Below, piece after piece: positions 34,513 to 43,368 of a stretch of DNA of 64,000 nt. The stretch covers positions 7,519 to 71,518 of the forward strand of contig CAVDHB010000048.1 of the NCBI GenBank assembly GCA_963608705.1, read 5' to 3'. The translations under genes were made by a program, and so were the position numbers. The DNA comes from CAVDHB01 sp963608705 (GTDB lineage: Bacteria > Bacteroidota > Bacteroidia > Bacteroidales > Bacteroidaceae). The notes beneath the pieces were generated by a model. That model ran no database searches. It worked only from the letters and a program-made list of their open reading frames with translations, and was not told the origin of the DNA. How positions within the stretch are numbered: the first letter of the stretch is position 1; each line of letters opens with the position of its first letter.

Positions 34513-35730
34513 TTAGAGCCAGCCTAACCGGTCTTTTTTCCATTCTTTAGCCAGTCCGCCTTGGCTTGTCTCTTTGTAGAGAGAGGGCAAATCGTGTCCC
34601 GTTTCTTTCATGACTTCCACCACATGGTCGAAAGATACCCGGTGTTGTCCGTCGGAATAGGCGGCGTAGATATTGGCGTCCAATGCTCTGGCGGCAGCAT
34701 AGGCGTTGCGCTCGATACAAGGAATCTGTACCAGTCCGCACACAGGGTCACAGGTTAGTCCAAGGTGGTGTTCCAGTCCCATCTCCGCTGCATATTCGTT
34801 TTGTACGGGACTTCCTCCGAAAAGTTGGTTGGAGGCGGCAGCCGCCATGGCGCAGGCTACTCCCACTTCCGCTTGACATCCGGCTTCTGCGCCAGAGATA
34901 GAGGCGTTTTGCTTGACGATATTGCCAATCAGTCCCGCTGTGGCCAATGCGCGGCAGATACGCAAGTCGGAGAATTGGCGGCTCTGCTGGAGATAATACA
35001 AAACACCTGGTACCACTCCACACGCTCCGCAAGTGGGGGCTGTGACAATGGTGCCACCAGAGGCGTTTTCTTCACTGACAGCCAGGGCGTAGGCAAAGAC
35101 CAGTCCACGGCTTTGCAAGTTGGGCTTGTAGCCCATCGCCTTGATATAGTAGACGGCTGCTTTTCGTCTGAGGTGAAGCGGCCCTTCCAGTACGCCTTCG
35201 TTGTCGATGCCTCGTTTCACAGCCTCTTTCATGACTTGCCAGACTTGGTTGAGATAATCCCAGATGGAGGAGTCTTCGCATTCTTCCACATATTCCCACA
35301 GGGATTTCCCTGTGTCATCACACCATTTCAGAATTTCGGTCATAGAGTTCAGACCGTACACTTCAGCGGACTGGAGATGATCTCCTTGCTCTTCTTCCAA
35401 GGCACCCCCTCCCACGCTGTATACCGTCCAGTTTTCCATGCTGTGTCCGTCTTTGTCCAACGCCCTCAGAAGCATACCGTTGGGGTGGTAGGAGAGGGTG
35501 ACTTCCGGATTCCATATAATGGTAGTCTTGTCTGCGCCTAATACTTCAAGGATGGCTTTGTCTGTCATGTGTCCTTTTCCGGTAGCCGCGAGACTTCCGT
35601 AGAGTGTCACTTCAAAGTGTGCGGCTTCTGGATGGCGTGCCAAGAACAGTTTGGCGGCCCGGTTCGGTCCCATGGTGTGACTACTGGACGGCCCTTTGCC
35701 AATCCTGTATAGTTCCTTGATTGATTTCAT
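34513..35730 (-). CDS. sdaA: L-serine ammonia-lyase (iron-sulfur type)
   Basis: A 405-aa single-chain Fe-S serine dehydratase that deaminates L-serine to pyruvate and ammonia. The beta domain is at the N-terminus (YRIGKGPSSSHTMGPNRAA) and the alpha domain follows with TAPTCGACGVVPGVLYYLQ, AEVGVACAMAAAA and the late cysteine in TCDPVCGLVQIPCIERNA; these cysteines ligate the 4Fe-4S cluster. It has its own -7 box at 35787-35780. The length is slightly shorter than the 450-aa E. coli enzyme but usual for Bacteroides. Confidence 0.93.
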   Translation of the reverse strand: MKSIKELYRIGKGPSSSHTMGPNRAAKLFLARHPEAAHFEVTLYGSLAATGKGHMTDKAILEVLGADKTTIIWNPEVTLSYHPNGMLLRALDKDGHSMENWTVYSVGGGALEEEQGDHLQSAEVYGLNSMTEILKWCDDTGKSLWEYVEECEDSSIWDYLNQVWQVMKEAVKRGIDNEGVLEGPLHLRRKAAVYYIKAMGYKPNLQSRGLVFAYALAVSEENASGGTIVTAPTCGACGVVPGVLYYLQQSRQFSDLRICRALATAGLIGNIVKQNASISGAEAGCQAEVGVACAMAAAASNQLFGGSPVQNEYAAEMGLEHHLGLTCDPVCGLVQIPCIERNAYAAARALDANIYAAYSDGQHRVSFDHVVEVMKETGHDLPSLYKETSQGGLAKEWKKDRLGWL

Positions 35731-35779
35731 GTTGCGTTATCTTAAAACAGATGAGGATAACCCTCCCTCATTTCTGATG

Positions 35780-35787
35780 CAAACGTA
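35780..35787 (-). promoter_or_regulatory. promoter -7 box of the serine dehydratase gene
   Basis: TACGTTTG on the minus strand, about 50 bases upstream of the ATG at 35730. No clear -33 element was found. Confidence 0.6.
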
Positions 35788-35806
35788 CGGAATTTTTCTG
35801 TAATAA

Positions 35807-36745
35807 TTACGCTTCTTTCTGTCTTTTTTTATAGGCATCTATTTGTGCCTTGCTTTTGCTTTGTGTCACACAGGCCACTCCGGCGAAGACTAATACCACG
35901 GCGATACCTTTTAAGGTATTGAACGTGCCGACTCCCAAGAGAATGGCAATGAGGGTGGCGACAAGGGGTTGTACGTAGTTGTAGATGGCTGTCACGGTGG
36001 GACGGAGGTTATGCTGTCCGATAGGAAGCAAGAGATAACTTACAAAGGTGCCGCCTAACACGATAAGAGCCGCATTGCCCCAGTCTGCAGAGGTGAAAGT
36101 CGGCAAATAACTGAATAATGCGGAAAGCGAGTGATAGGAGAAGGGCAGGATGCAGAGGGAGGCGTAAGTGAACATCCATTTCATAAGCGTGTAGGCGGAG
36201 TAACGCTTTATCAGGTCCTTGAACAGGACAAGGTAAAAGGCGAAAGAGGTTTGTGCCAAGAGGACACAGACATCCCCCAAGAGGCTGTTCTGGTTTCCTC
36301 CGCTTTCCTGTTGCCCGCTTTCTATCAGTAAGACAGCACCTGTAGCACCAACAATAATGCCCATGACCTTCAGACGGGTGATGGGTTCTTTCAGAATGAT
36401 GGCCGCTATAATCATGGTGATGAGTGGCATACTCGTGGTGCAGATGGAGGCGTCGATGGGAGAGGTGAGACTGAGGCTCAACGAATACATTCCTTGGTTG
36501 AAAATGATGCTGAGCAGAGAGGCGAAAAACAGCTTCAACATGTCTCCGTGTGGGACGTGTTCTTGCTTCACAAACGGGCTGAACAGCCAGAACAGCAGTG
36601 CGGCTCCGATGAACCGCATATCCATCAGCATGAGCGGAGTGACTAATCCTCCGGCAAATAGCATTTTAGTGGCGGGACTCATGGCACCCCATAGAATCTC
36701 GGCAGAGCAAATGGCAAGATGACCTTGCGCTTCTTTTCGTTTCAT
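35807..36745 (-). CDS. EamA/DMT-family transporter
   Basis: A 312-aa inner-membrane protein with ten hydrophobic helices arranged as two EamA repeats (the first around ICSAEILWGAMSPATKMLFAG, the second after LAQTSFAFYLVLFKDLI). Typical DMT motifs are FNQGMYSLSLSLTSPIDAS and ALIVLGGTFVSYLLLPIG. It probably exports a metabolite or amino acid; the substrate cannot be predicted. It follows the terminator of the glycogen cluster at 36763, so it needs its own promoter, which I did not find. Confidence 0.87.
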   Translation of the reverse strand: MKRKEAQGHLAICSAEILWGAMSPATKMLFAGGLVTPLMLMDMRFIGAALLFWLFSPFVKQEHVPHGDMLKLFFASLLSIIFNQGMYSLSLSLTSPIDASICTTSMPLITMIIAAIILKEPITRLKVMGIIVGATGAVLLIESGQQESGGNQNSLLGDVCVLLAQTSFAFYLVLFKDLIKRYSAYTLMKWMFTYASLCILPFSYHSLSALFSYLPTFTSADWGNAALIVLGGTFVSYLLLPIGQHNLRPTVTAIYNYVQPLVATLIAILLGVGTFNTLKGIAVVLVFAGVACVTQSKSKAQIDAYKKRQKEA

Positions 36746-36762
36746 ATCTGTATATAAGCATA

Positions 36763-36795
36763 AAAAAGGAGCAGTTGTTCAGACTGCACCTTTTT
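36763..36795 (-). terminator. terminator of the glycogen-cluster operon
   Basis: Stem AAAAAGGAGCAGT (36763-36775) and ACTGCACCTTTTT (36783-36795) with one mismatch and a 7-base loop. It lies 25 bases after the GH57 stop codon and reads into a T-run on the minus strand. Confidence 0.75.
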
Positions 36796-36819
36796 CATTC
36801 GTTGTATTATGTGATTAAT

Positions 36820-38250
36820 TCAGGCTTTCTTCTTGGCCGTGTTACTTCCTTTTTCCTCTTTTCTCTCTTTACGTAAAGAGGTGAGTTGAGCGCGTGTTTC
36901 CGCTTTTTCTTTCTTCAGCTTGTCCACTTTCTCTTCAGTCTGTTTCAGTCTTTCGTCCGTCAGTGAGAGCTTTTCTTGCAGTTTGGTAATTTCCTGTTCT
37001 TTCACTTCCAGTTCCTCCCCTTGATTCTTGATGGTAGTGAGCAGTGAATTTAACTCCTCATTGTCTATGTCGCTGGGGTAGAGTGAATTTACACGTGTAA
37101 TGAAATCATCGAGGATGTTCATGTAATTCGTGAACGCATCGTAAGGCGAGTCGTATATTCCTCTGTCGAGGGCGATGCCTGAGTTCTTGGTAGTCATGAA
37201 CCGGAAGTTGTTGCTGGCCTGCAGGTAGTCCCAGTCCTGTTTGATACGGCGGTCTCCGCAAATACGGATTCTGTCTGCCACACTGTATAACTTCTGGAAT
37301 GCCTCACGTTGCATACAGTTGCCCAGCCAGCAGCTCACGTCTCTTTCCTCGTCCGTCCACGACATAGGATAGTTTACATCCATGCCTCCCACAGGTTTCA
37401 GCTTCGAACAGATTTCCGAAGGAGTGGAGAAAGTGATACCCTTTTGTCTGGCACATTCAGGCAGAGCTTTCAAGAACTCCAGGATATTGGAAGAGAGTGG
37501 CTGGTAATAGCCCAGGGCCATCAGTTCCATGAAGATATTGATGACTTGTTCTTCTTGTGGAAGCTCGTCTATCCAGCGGACATAGGTGTCAGCGAAGAGG
37601 GGATATTCACTCCAGTCGGAGTTGGAGAACCGCAGTCCGATATCATCGGATAATTTATAGTCTCTAAGGAGCAGTTTCAAGTTCTTGTTCATGGCGCAGT
37701 GGTACAGGTAATGGGGGCTTTTCCAGCCTAATACCGCTTTCGCACCTTCCGTCAGCATTCCCTTGAAACCCATATCGGCCACGATACTGCCGATTTCATC
37801 GGAGTAAATAAGAGAGGAGTTACGGAACACTTTTGGGGTCTGTCCGAACACTTCTTGTATCTTGCGTTTCATGCGGAGAGTCTCTTCCCGGAACGAGTCT
37901 TCGTTTATGAGGGAGGAGAGTCCGTGCGAGTAAGGTTCGCAGAGGAACTCCACACAGCCTGTGTCGTTCAGCTCTTTCAGCAGTGAAATGACTTGCGGGG
38001 CGTGCAGCTCCAGTTGTTCCAGTCCTACACCGGAAAGCGAGAGGGCTACTTTGAAATATCCCTTGCTGTCCTTCGCCATTTGTATCATGGTCTGCAAAGC
38101 GGGGACATAGGAACGTTCCGCTATGTCATTGATGAAACGTTCGTTTTCGTAGTCATCGTAATAATAATGGTCTTTGCCAATGTCAAAGAAGCGGTAGCGT
38201 CTCAGATGGATGGCTTGGTGTATCTCGAAATATAAACAGATAGTCTTCAT
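36820..38250 (-). CDS. glycoside hydrolase family 57 protein
   Basis: A 476-aa GH57-type alpha-amylase or branching-type enzyme. It begins KTICLYFEIHQAIHLRRYRF (the family's His near the N-terminus) and continues with EFLCEPYSHGLSSLINE, the region where GH57 enzymes carry the nucleophile Glu, and the YSDEIGSIVADMGFKGMLTEG block. The C-terminal 70 residues are a coiled coil of Lys/Glu heptads. In Bacteroides it commonly travels with a GT4 synthase and a debranching enzyme, as here, indicating cytoplasmic glycogen or starch metabolism. It is the third gene of the cluster. Confidence 0.88.
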   Translation of the reverse strand: MKTICLYFEIHQAIHLRRYRFFDIGKDHYYYDDYENERFINDIAERSYVPALQTMIQMAKDSKGYFKVALSLSGVGLEQLELHAPQVISLLKELNDTGCVEFLCEPYSHGLSSLINEDSFREETLRMKRKIQEVFGQTPKVFRNSSLIYSDEIGSIVADMGFKGMLTEGAKAVLGWKSPHYLYHCAMNKNLKLLLRDYKLSDDIGLRFSNSDWSEYPLFADTYVRWIDELPQEEQVINIFMELMALGYYQPLSSNILEFLKALPECARQKGITFSTPSEICSKLKPVGGMDVNYPMSWTDEERDVSCWLGNCMQREAFQKLYSVADRIRICGDRRIKQDWDYLQASNNFRFMTTKNSGIALDRGIYDSPYDAFTNYMNILDDFITRVNSLYPSDIDNEELNSLLTTIKNQGEELEVKEQEITKLQEKLSLTDERLKQTEEKVDKLKKEKAETRAQLTSLRKERKEEKGSNTAKKKA

Positions 38251-38276
38251 ATTATAGTGTGTTTAGTGGTGTGACT

Positions 38277-39542
38277 TTAATATCTATGGAGGGTTCGTTG
38301 GTATAACTCATATATCCAGGCTCCCACCTTTTCCCAGGTAATCTGGTCTACCTCGGCTTTTCCTTCTTTGCTCAGATATTCATGCAGTGCCGGGTTGGTG
38401 CAAATGGAGAACATGGCGTCGGCCATGGCGTAAGTGTCCCAGTAGTCGGTCTTGATACATTTTGTCAGAATCTCCGCACAGCCCGACTGTTTAGAAATGA
38501 TAGACGGCACACCGCACTGCATAGCCTCCAATGGGGAGATGCCGAAAGGCTCGGACACAGACGGCATGACATACACGTCGCTCATCTTCAGGCAACGGTA
38601 CACATCCATGCCTCGCATGAATCCTGGAAAGTGGAAACGGTCGGCTATGCCGTGGTTAGCCACGAGGTTAATCATATCCACCATCATGTCTCCGCTTCCA
38701 GCCATGCAGAAACGGATGTTTTTGGTTCTTCTGAGTACCATGGCGGCAGATTCCACGAAGCATTCGGGACCTTTCTGCATGGTGATACGTCCCAAGAAGG
38801 TGACAACCTTCATCTTCGGGTCTTTCTTTATTTCCAAGTCTTGTATCTCTTTCCGTAATGGCATCACGGCGTTATGCACGGTGAAGACCTTTTCCGGGTT
38901 TTGTCCGTATTTCTCTATCACAGTGCGGCGTGTCATGTCGCTCACACACATGATGCAGTCGGCGTGGTCCATGCCGTCTCTTTCGATTCCGTAGACAGTG
39001 GGGTTCGGATTACCACGGCTACGGTCGAATTCCGTGGCGTGTACATGGATGCAAAGAGGTTTTCCTGACACTTGCTTTGCGTGGATGCCTGCGGGATAGG
39101 TAAGCCAGTCGTGTGCGTGGATGATGTCGAAAGTCTGTTGACGAGCTACGACACCGGCTACGATGGAGTAATTGTTTATCTCCTCGTAAAGGTTGGAAGG
39201 ATAACGTCCGGAGAACTCTATACAACCCAAGTCGTCCGTGTTCATATAACTGAAATCCGCGTAAATCTTGTTGCGGAGGTCATAATAGAGCTGTGCGTCC
39301 ATCTGTCCGCCAAGACGGCTGTCCACATAGTCTTTGTTCACGTCCCTCCACACCACCGGCACACGGTTCATGGGGATTATTTTAAGGAAGCTCTGATCCT
39401 CGTCACCCCAAGGCTTCGGCAGACAGAATGTGATTTCCATGCCGGGTTGTTTGGACAACCCTTCTGTCAGTCCGTAGCTTGCGGTACCCAGACCTCCTAA
39501 GATATGAGGTGGAAACTCCCACCCGAACATCAATACTTTCAT
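38277..39542 (-). CDS. GT4 glycogen/starch synthase-like glycosyltransferase
   Basis: A 421-aa GT-B enzyme. KVLMFGWEFPPHILGGLGTA is the glycogen-synthase-like N-terminus with the glycine loop; FDIIHAHDWLTYPAGIHAKQ and CIHVHATEFDRSRG follow. The C-terminal domain has VVTFLGRITMQKGPECFVE and VMPSVSEPFGISPLEAMQCG, which carries the E-x7-E motif. It probably builds alpha-1,4-glucan from a nucleotide sugar. It is separated from the debranching enzyme gene by 7 bases and from GH57 by 26. Confidence 0.88.
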   Translation of the reverse strand: MKVLMFGWEFPPHILGGLGTASYGLTEGLSKQPGMEITFCLPKPWGDEDQSFLKIIPMNRVPVVWRDVNKDYVDSRLGGQMDAQLYYDLRNKIYADFSYMNTDDLGCIEFSGRYPSNLYEEINNYSIVAGVVARQQTFDIIHAHDWLTYPAGIHAKQVSGKPLCIHVHATEFDRSRGNPNPTVYGIERDGMDHADCIMCVSDMTRRTVIEKYGQNPEKVFTVHNAVMPLRKEIQDLEIKKDPKMKVVTFLGRITMQKGPECFVESAAMVLRRTKNIRFCMAGSGDMMVDMINLVANHGIADRFHFPGFMRGMDVYRCLKMSDVYVMPSVSEPFGISPLEAMQCGVPSIISKQSGCAEILTKCIKTDYWDTYAMADAMFSICTNPALHEYLSKEGKAEVDQITWEKVGAWIYELYQRTLHRY

Positions 39543-39549
39543 AGGTTGG

Positions 39550-41490
39550 TTACATATTATATTTGGTCAACAATTGTATGATTCGTAATATCTCGGCTAC
39601 GCTCATGGCATAGGAGATGGCACCCTTGCCGTTGTAAGGCGGGTTTCCGTCGCACATTTCCGGTAAGGTGGAAAGACAGCGGGTGAACATCTCGTCTTCC
39701 AGTCCGATGAGTTGGCGTTCCACGAAGCTCACACCACTTCTCTTGTAAATGCGCAGGTACGCTTCCAGATAGAAGCCTTCCAGCCAGGGCCATGCGGTGC
39801 CGTTGTGGTATTCGAAAAGACGGTCTCTTTCCGAGCCTTCATACATGGGACGGTAGCCGCCGCTTTTAGGACTAAGTGAACGGATGCCCTTGGGGGTCAG
39901 CAATTCCTTTGTGCAGATGTCAAGCACTCCCTTTCTTTCTGCTTGCTCTAACGGGGAATGGTCGAAAGCGATGGCGAACAACTGGTTGGGGCGCACGCTC
40001 CAGTCCATCATTGTGCCGTCTACATAGTCGAAGAGATAGCCGTATTCATTAAGGAATGTCTTTCTGAAGGAGTCTTTGCACAACTCGGCTTGTTGCTGGA
40101 TGGCTTTCGCCTTGTCTTCTTCCCCTTTCTCTGCCAAAATCTCGGCGCAAAATACCAGGGCATTGTACCATAAGGCGTTGAACTCAACTAAATAGCCTGT
40201 TCGTGGAATGACCGGATGACCATCCACCATGGAGTCCATCCAGCTGACGGGGGTCTCTTTTCCGTTAGTGTACACCAGTCCGTTCTCCATGACTTTCAAG
40301 TTCGGGTGTTTCCCTTTTAGAATGTAGGAAATGATTTTCTCCACTTTCTTGCTATAGAGTTCCATGCATTGAGTGTGGGACATGAACTTGTTGTATTGCT
40401 GCACTGTCCAGATAGCCCACAATGGCACGTCAGGCTTCTCCATCTCGGTGATTTTCACGCTTAACGGACGTGATTCCATGAAGTCGTCCAAGCCTTTGAA
40501 GAATGTCTGGAACATTTTTTCATAGACTTCTGTATTGTAAACAGAGGTGCAAAGTCCTGGAAGGGAAATAAGCATATCCCTTGCGCGGCATTTGAACCAG
40601 GGGAAGCCTGCCAGTATGTAGTAGTTGTTGTCTTCTATGTCGAAAAACTGGTGTGAAGTGTTCACCAGGCAATGATAGAAGGAATCCCGAGGCTTTCTTT
40701 TCTCCACGAGTGTTTCCATCATTTTCTTCAGCGTTCGGGTGGATATTTCCGTGGTGCCTGCGGAGAAGACAATACTTTCTCCTTTTTTTATTTCACATTC
40801 GAAGTATCCTGGCACATAAAGATCCTCTGCGTAGTCATATCCTCTTGCCTGTTCTTTGGGATATTCTATCCCTTTATACCAATGCGCATCAGAGACGAAG
40901 GTGTTTTTCTTGTTCAGCTGCATGAACAGGTCTGGATAACCAGGGTATAGGCACATGCTTATGCCGTTGTCCACCACTTCGAACTTACCGTTCACGGAGT
41001 TGTTTTCGTAAGTCAGCGACTCTACATTGCGGAAAGCAAGGAAGGGACGGAAGCGTAGTGTGGTCTTGGAATGTGCGTCCAACAGGGTGTAGCGTATCAG
41101 TATACGTCCTTCCTGATGGCTGAAAGATGTCTCTTTCTTCAGTATCACTCCACCGATTCGGTAAATAGTTGTTGGAACTTTGTCCCATGTGAACTCACGG
41201 ATGTACTTGTGTCCGTTGGGACTGAAGTGCCCTCCGGCATATTTGTGGAGCCCTAAGTTGAATTCCGCTCCATGTTGGATGACAGTCTCGTCCAACGACG
41301 AAAGAAGCACGTGGTTCTTGTCGTCGATTTCGGGTACTGGTACTACGAGTAGGCCGTGGTATTTACGAGTATTACAATCTACAATGGTCGAACTGGAGTA
41401 TCCCCCCGAACAATTGGAGCGTAATACTTCCTTTTGCAAGGACTCTTGTAGATTTGTCATGATCAGTCTATCAAATCTAATATATGTCAT
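39550..41490 (-). CDS. glycogen debranching enzyme (amylo-alpha-1,6-glucosidase)
   Basis: A 646-aa protein. The N-terminal beta-sandwich carries CNTRKYHGLLVVPVPEID. A large (alpha/alpha)6 GDE domain follows with FPWFKCRARDMLISLPGL, PVSWMDSMVDGHPVIPRTGY, VEFNALWYNALVF and EYHNGTAWPWLEGFYLEAYL, matching archaeal/bacterial GDE_C enzymes. It removes alpha-1,6 branches of glycogen. It is the first gene of the minus-strand cluster (debranching enzyme, GT4, GH57) and is transcribed divergently from a Crp/Fnr regulator. An in-frame ATG ten codons later (MTNLQESLQ) is an alternative start. Confidence 0.92.
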   Translation of the reverse strand: MTYIRFDRLIMTNLQESLQKEVLRSNCSGGYSSSTIVDCNTRKYHGLLVVPVPEIDDKNHVLLSSLDETVIQHGAEFNLGLHKYAGGHFSPNGHKYIREFTWDKVPTTIYRIGGVILKKETSFSHQEGRILIRYTLLDAHSKTTLRFRPFLAFRNVESLTYENNSVNGKFEVVDNGISMCLYPGYPDLFMQLNKKNTFVSDAHWYKGIEYPKEQARGYDYAEDLYVPGYFECEIKKGESIVFSAGTTEISTRTLKKMMETLVEKRKPRDSFYHCLVNTSHQFFDIEDNNYYILAGFPWFKCRARDMLISLPGLCTSVYNTEVYEKMFQTFFKGLDDFMESRPLSVKITEMEKPDVPLWAIWTVQQYNKFMSHTQCMELYSKKVEKIISYILKGKHPNLKVMENGLVYTNGKETPVSWMDSMVDGHPVIPRTGYLVEFNALWYNALVFCAEILAEKGEEDKAKAIQQQAELCKDSFRKTFLNEYGYLFDYVDGTMMDWSVRPNQLFAIAFDHSPLEQAERKGVLDICTKELLTPKGIRSLSPKSGGYRPMYEGSERDRLFEYHNGTAWPWLEGFYLEAYLRIYKRSGVSFVERQLIGLEDEMFTRCLSTLPEMCDGNPPYNGKGAISYAMSVAEILRIIQLLTKYNM

Positions 41491-41541
41491 AGAACTAACA
41501 GTTGTTAAGGTTAGATATTTTATGTCTGTCTAATCGTGCTT

Positions 41542-41549
41542 CAAAGGTA
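41542..41549 (-). promoter_or_regulatory. promoter -7 box of the glycogen cluster
   Basis: TACCTTTG on the minus strand, about 50 bases upstream of the debranching enzyme start. No good -33 element was seen. It is divergent from the Crp-type gene promoter at 41708. Confidence 0.6.
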
Positions 41550-41707
41550 CTGAATTTAAGGATATAAATGCGATATTCTATATTAAAACTGTTTAATTCT
41601 GAATGCTTGGCTGGTATTTTAACGAGCTTTATCAGTCAAATGTGCTTCTCATAAGGGTAGAGAGGGAAGAAAGAGAAGTTAAAGTGCAAAATAACAAAAA
41701 TGTTTCG

Positions 41708-41715
41708 TATCTTTG
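41708..41715 (+). promoter_or_regulatory. promoter -7 box of the Crp/Fnr-type gene
   Basis: TATCTTTG. It lies downstream of a possible ATG at 41700, which rules out that start and fixes translation at the ATG at 41742. Confidence 0.65.
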
Positions 41716-41741
41716 CAGCCATAGATACAAAGGGGATAATT

Positions 41742-42443
41742 ATGGCAAAGGAAACATTTAAGGAAGATGAAATTATAGCATGTATCTCGGATCTCTGGCA
41801 GTTGCTTACTCCAGAGGAAAGGGACTTGGTTCGCACGAAGTTCACCATCGTTCACTATAAGAAAAACGAGGTAATCTATTACGAGGGGGAGTCTCCAAGA
41901 GCCTTTTTGTGCCTGTTAAAAGGGAAGGTTAAAATATGCAAGGAAAGTCCGGGTGGAAAGAATCAAATCATGAGGGTCTTGAAGCAGGTGGATTATTTCG
42001 GGTACAGGGCTTATTTCGCCAATGAGGACTATCTGACTTCGGCGGCGGCGTTTGAACCTACGGTTATCTGCAAGATTCCCATGAATGTATTCGATAGGAT
42101 TCTGACACAGAACCAGGCGGTGTGCTTGTATTTTTTCCGGGTGTTGGCCGTCAAGATGGGAGAGTCTGAGCAGCGTACCGTCAATTTGACGCAGAAACAT
42201 CTGAGGGGAAGGCTGGCGGAGTCGCTTCTCTTCTTGAAAGACAGTTATGGGCTGGAAGATGACGAGGCCACACTGAGCGTCTATCTGTCGAGAGAAGACC
42301 TTGCGAATATGTCTAACATGACTACCGCCAACGCTATACGCACGCTTTCCAGTTTTTCCGCTGAACACTTGATAGCGACGGACGGCAAGAAAATTAAGAT
42401 TATTAATGAGGAAGGACTGAAGAAAATCAGTCGATTAGGATAA
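41742..42443 (+). CDS. Crp/Fnr-family transcriptional regulator
   Basis: A 233-aa regulator. The N-terminal cNMP-binding fold runs from about residue 25 to 130 (VHYKKNEVIYYEGESPRAFL, then LLKGKVKICKESPGGKNQIM); it lacks the full arginine/serine phosphate-binding cassette, so the ligand is uncertain. There is no N-terminal cysteine cluster as in Fnr. The C-terminal winged helix has the recognition helix region LSREDLANMSNMTTANAIRT. It is divergent from the glycogen cluster, which is a plausible but unproven target. It overlaps the kinase gene on the other strand by 17 bases tail to tail. Confidence 0.88.
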   Translation: MAKETFKEDEIIACISDLWQLLTPEERDLVRTKFTIVHYKKNEVIYYEGESPRAFLCLLKGKVKICKESPGGKNQIMRVLKQVDYFGYRAYFANEDYLTSAAAFEPTVICKIPMNVFDRILTQNQAVCLYFFRVLAVKMGESEQRTVNLTQKHLRGRLAESLLFLKDSYGLEDDEATLSVYLSREDLANMSNMTTANAIRTLSSFSAEHLIATDGKKIKIINEEGLKKISRLG

Positions 42444-43368
42444 AGTTCACCCACTCTTTTCGAATGGTCACTTCCAGCGGGTAGGAGATGTCTGACAATA
42501 TATAGCCGTCTATGGCCACTGGCGCATGGGCGGCTTTTGTTACCTCAACTTGACGGGTGCGGTAGGGAAAAACGTTTTCATGATTCAAGTACTGGCCAGA
42601 GGACAGTAACCATAATCCTTTCGTTAGTTGCCATACGTCTGTGAATCCTGTCACGGAAATGTCCAGCCATCCGTTGTAAGGCACGGCACTGGGAGTTTGC
42701 CCGTAGCCCAGACTGTTGCCTATGCACAACATCATCGCTTTCGTATCCACTTCCTCTTCGTTCACTTTCATTTGCAGCGGGAAGGTCTTCCGTTGAAAGA
42801 GGAGCAGAAATACCGACCAGCAAAAGGCTATGAGTCGCACACCCCAGAAACGGCGTGCTGAATGGTAGATGTGGATAATCTGGGCTGTCAGCCCTATGTT
42901 CACACAGTTGACGAACGGGCGTTTCTTTTTTTCTCCTTTCTTGGACTTGTAGAAGCAGAAACCGATGTCTATTCGCCGGATTCTGCGCTGGACAAGTGCG
43001 TGAATCAGGCTTCGGTACTCTTTTTCGGCTGGAAGCCAGAAGCGTGCGAAATCATTTCCCACACCGTAAGGGATGAGACTGATGGCTACATTTTTTTGCA
43101 TGGCCATCGGACAGGAGAGCAGTCCTTTCAACAGGCAATTGAATGCGGAGTCGCCTCCTACCACTACCAAGGATGTGTAGCCCTCTTGTATGAGTCGGGC
43201 GGACAGCTGTTCCACTTCACCGTAGCCTACTGCTACAAACGGTGTGTATCGCAAGCCTTCTTGCTGAAGCAGCCGGCGTATAGTCTTCCATTTATGCGGG
43301 CATCTCCATGAGGCGGAGGTGTAAAAGATGACAGCCCACTCGGCTGTGGTATTATCATTTGTTTTCAT
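42427..43368 (-). CDS. diacylglycerol kinase-family lipid kinase
   Basis: A 313-aa DAGK_cat-type kinase. The nucleotide-binding loop is VVVGGDSAFNCLLKGL (GGDG-like, with Ser in the last position), followed by ISLIPYGVGNDFAR, the family's GTGNDFAR motif with Val replacing Thr. The C-terminal beta-sandwich has CIGNSLGYGQTPSAVPYNGW. It probably phosphorylates a lipid or sphingoid base. The start at 43368 (MKTNDN) is preferred over 43398 because it limits the overlap with miaA to 14 bases. It is the last gene of the minus-strand unit after miaA. Confidence 0.82.
   Translation of the reverse strand: MKTNDNTTAEWAVIFYTSASWRCPHKWKTIRRLLQQEGLRYTPFVAVGYGEVEQLSARLIQEGYTSLVVVGGDSAFNCLLKGLLSCPMAMQKNVAISLIPYGVGNDFARFWLPAEKEYRSLIHALVQRRIRRIDIGFCFYKSKKGEKKKRPFVNCVNIGLTAQIIHIYHSARRFWGVRLIAFCWSVFLLLFQRKTFPLQMKVNEEEVDTKAMMLCIGNSLGYGQTPSAVPYNGWLDISVTGFTDVWQLTKGLWLLSSGQYLNHENVFPYRTRQVEVTKAAHAPVAIDGYILSDISYPLEVTIRKEWVNFILID

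Noticed and set aside
34765..35541. 258-aa plus-strand ORF
   Set aside because: It is antisense to the well-supported serine dehydratase gene and has unlikely composition.
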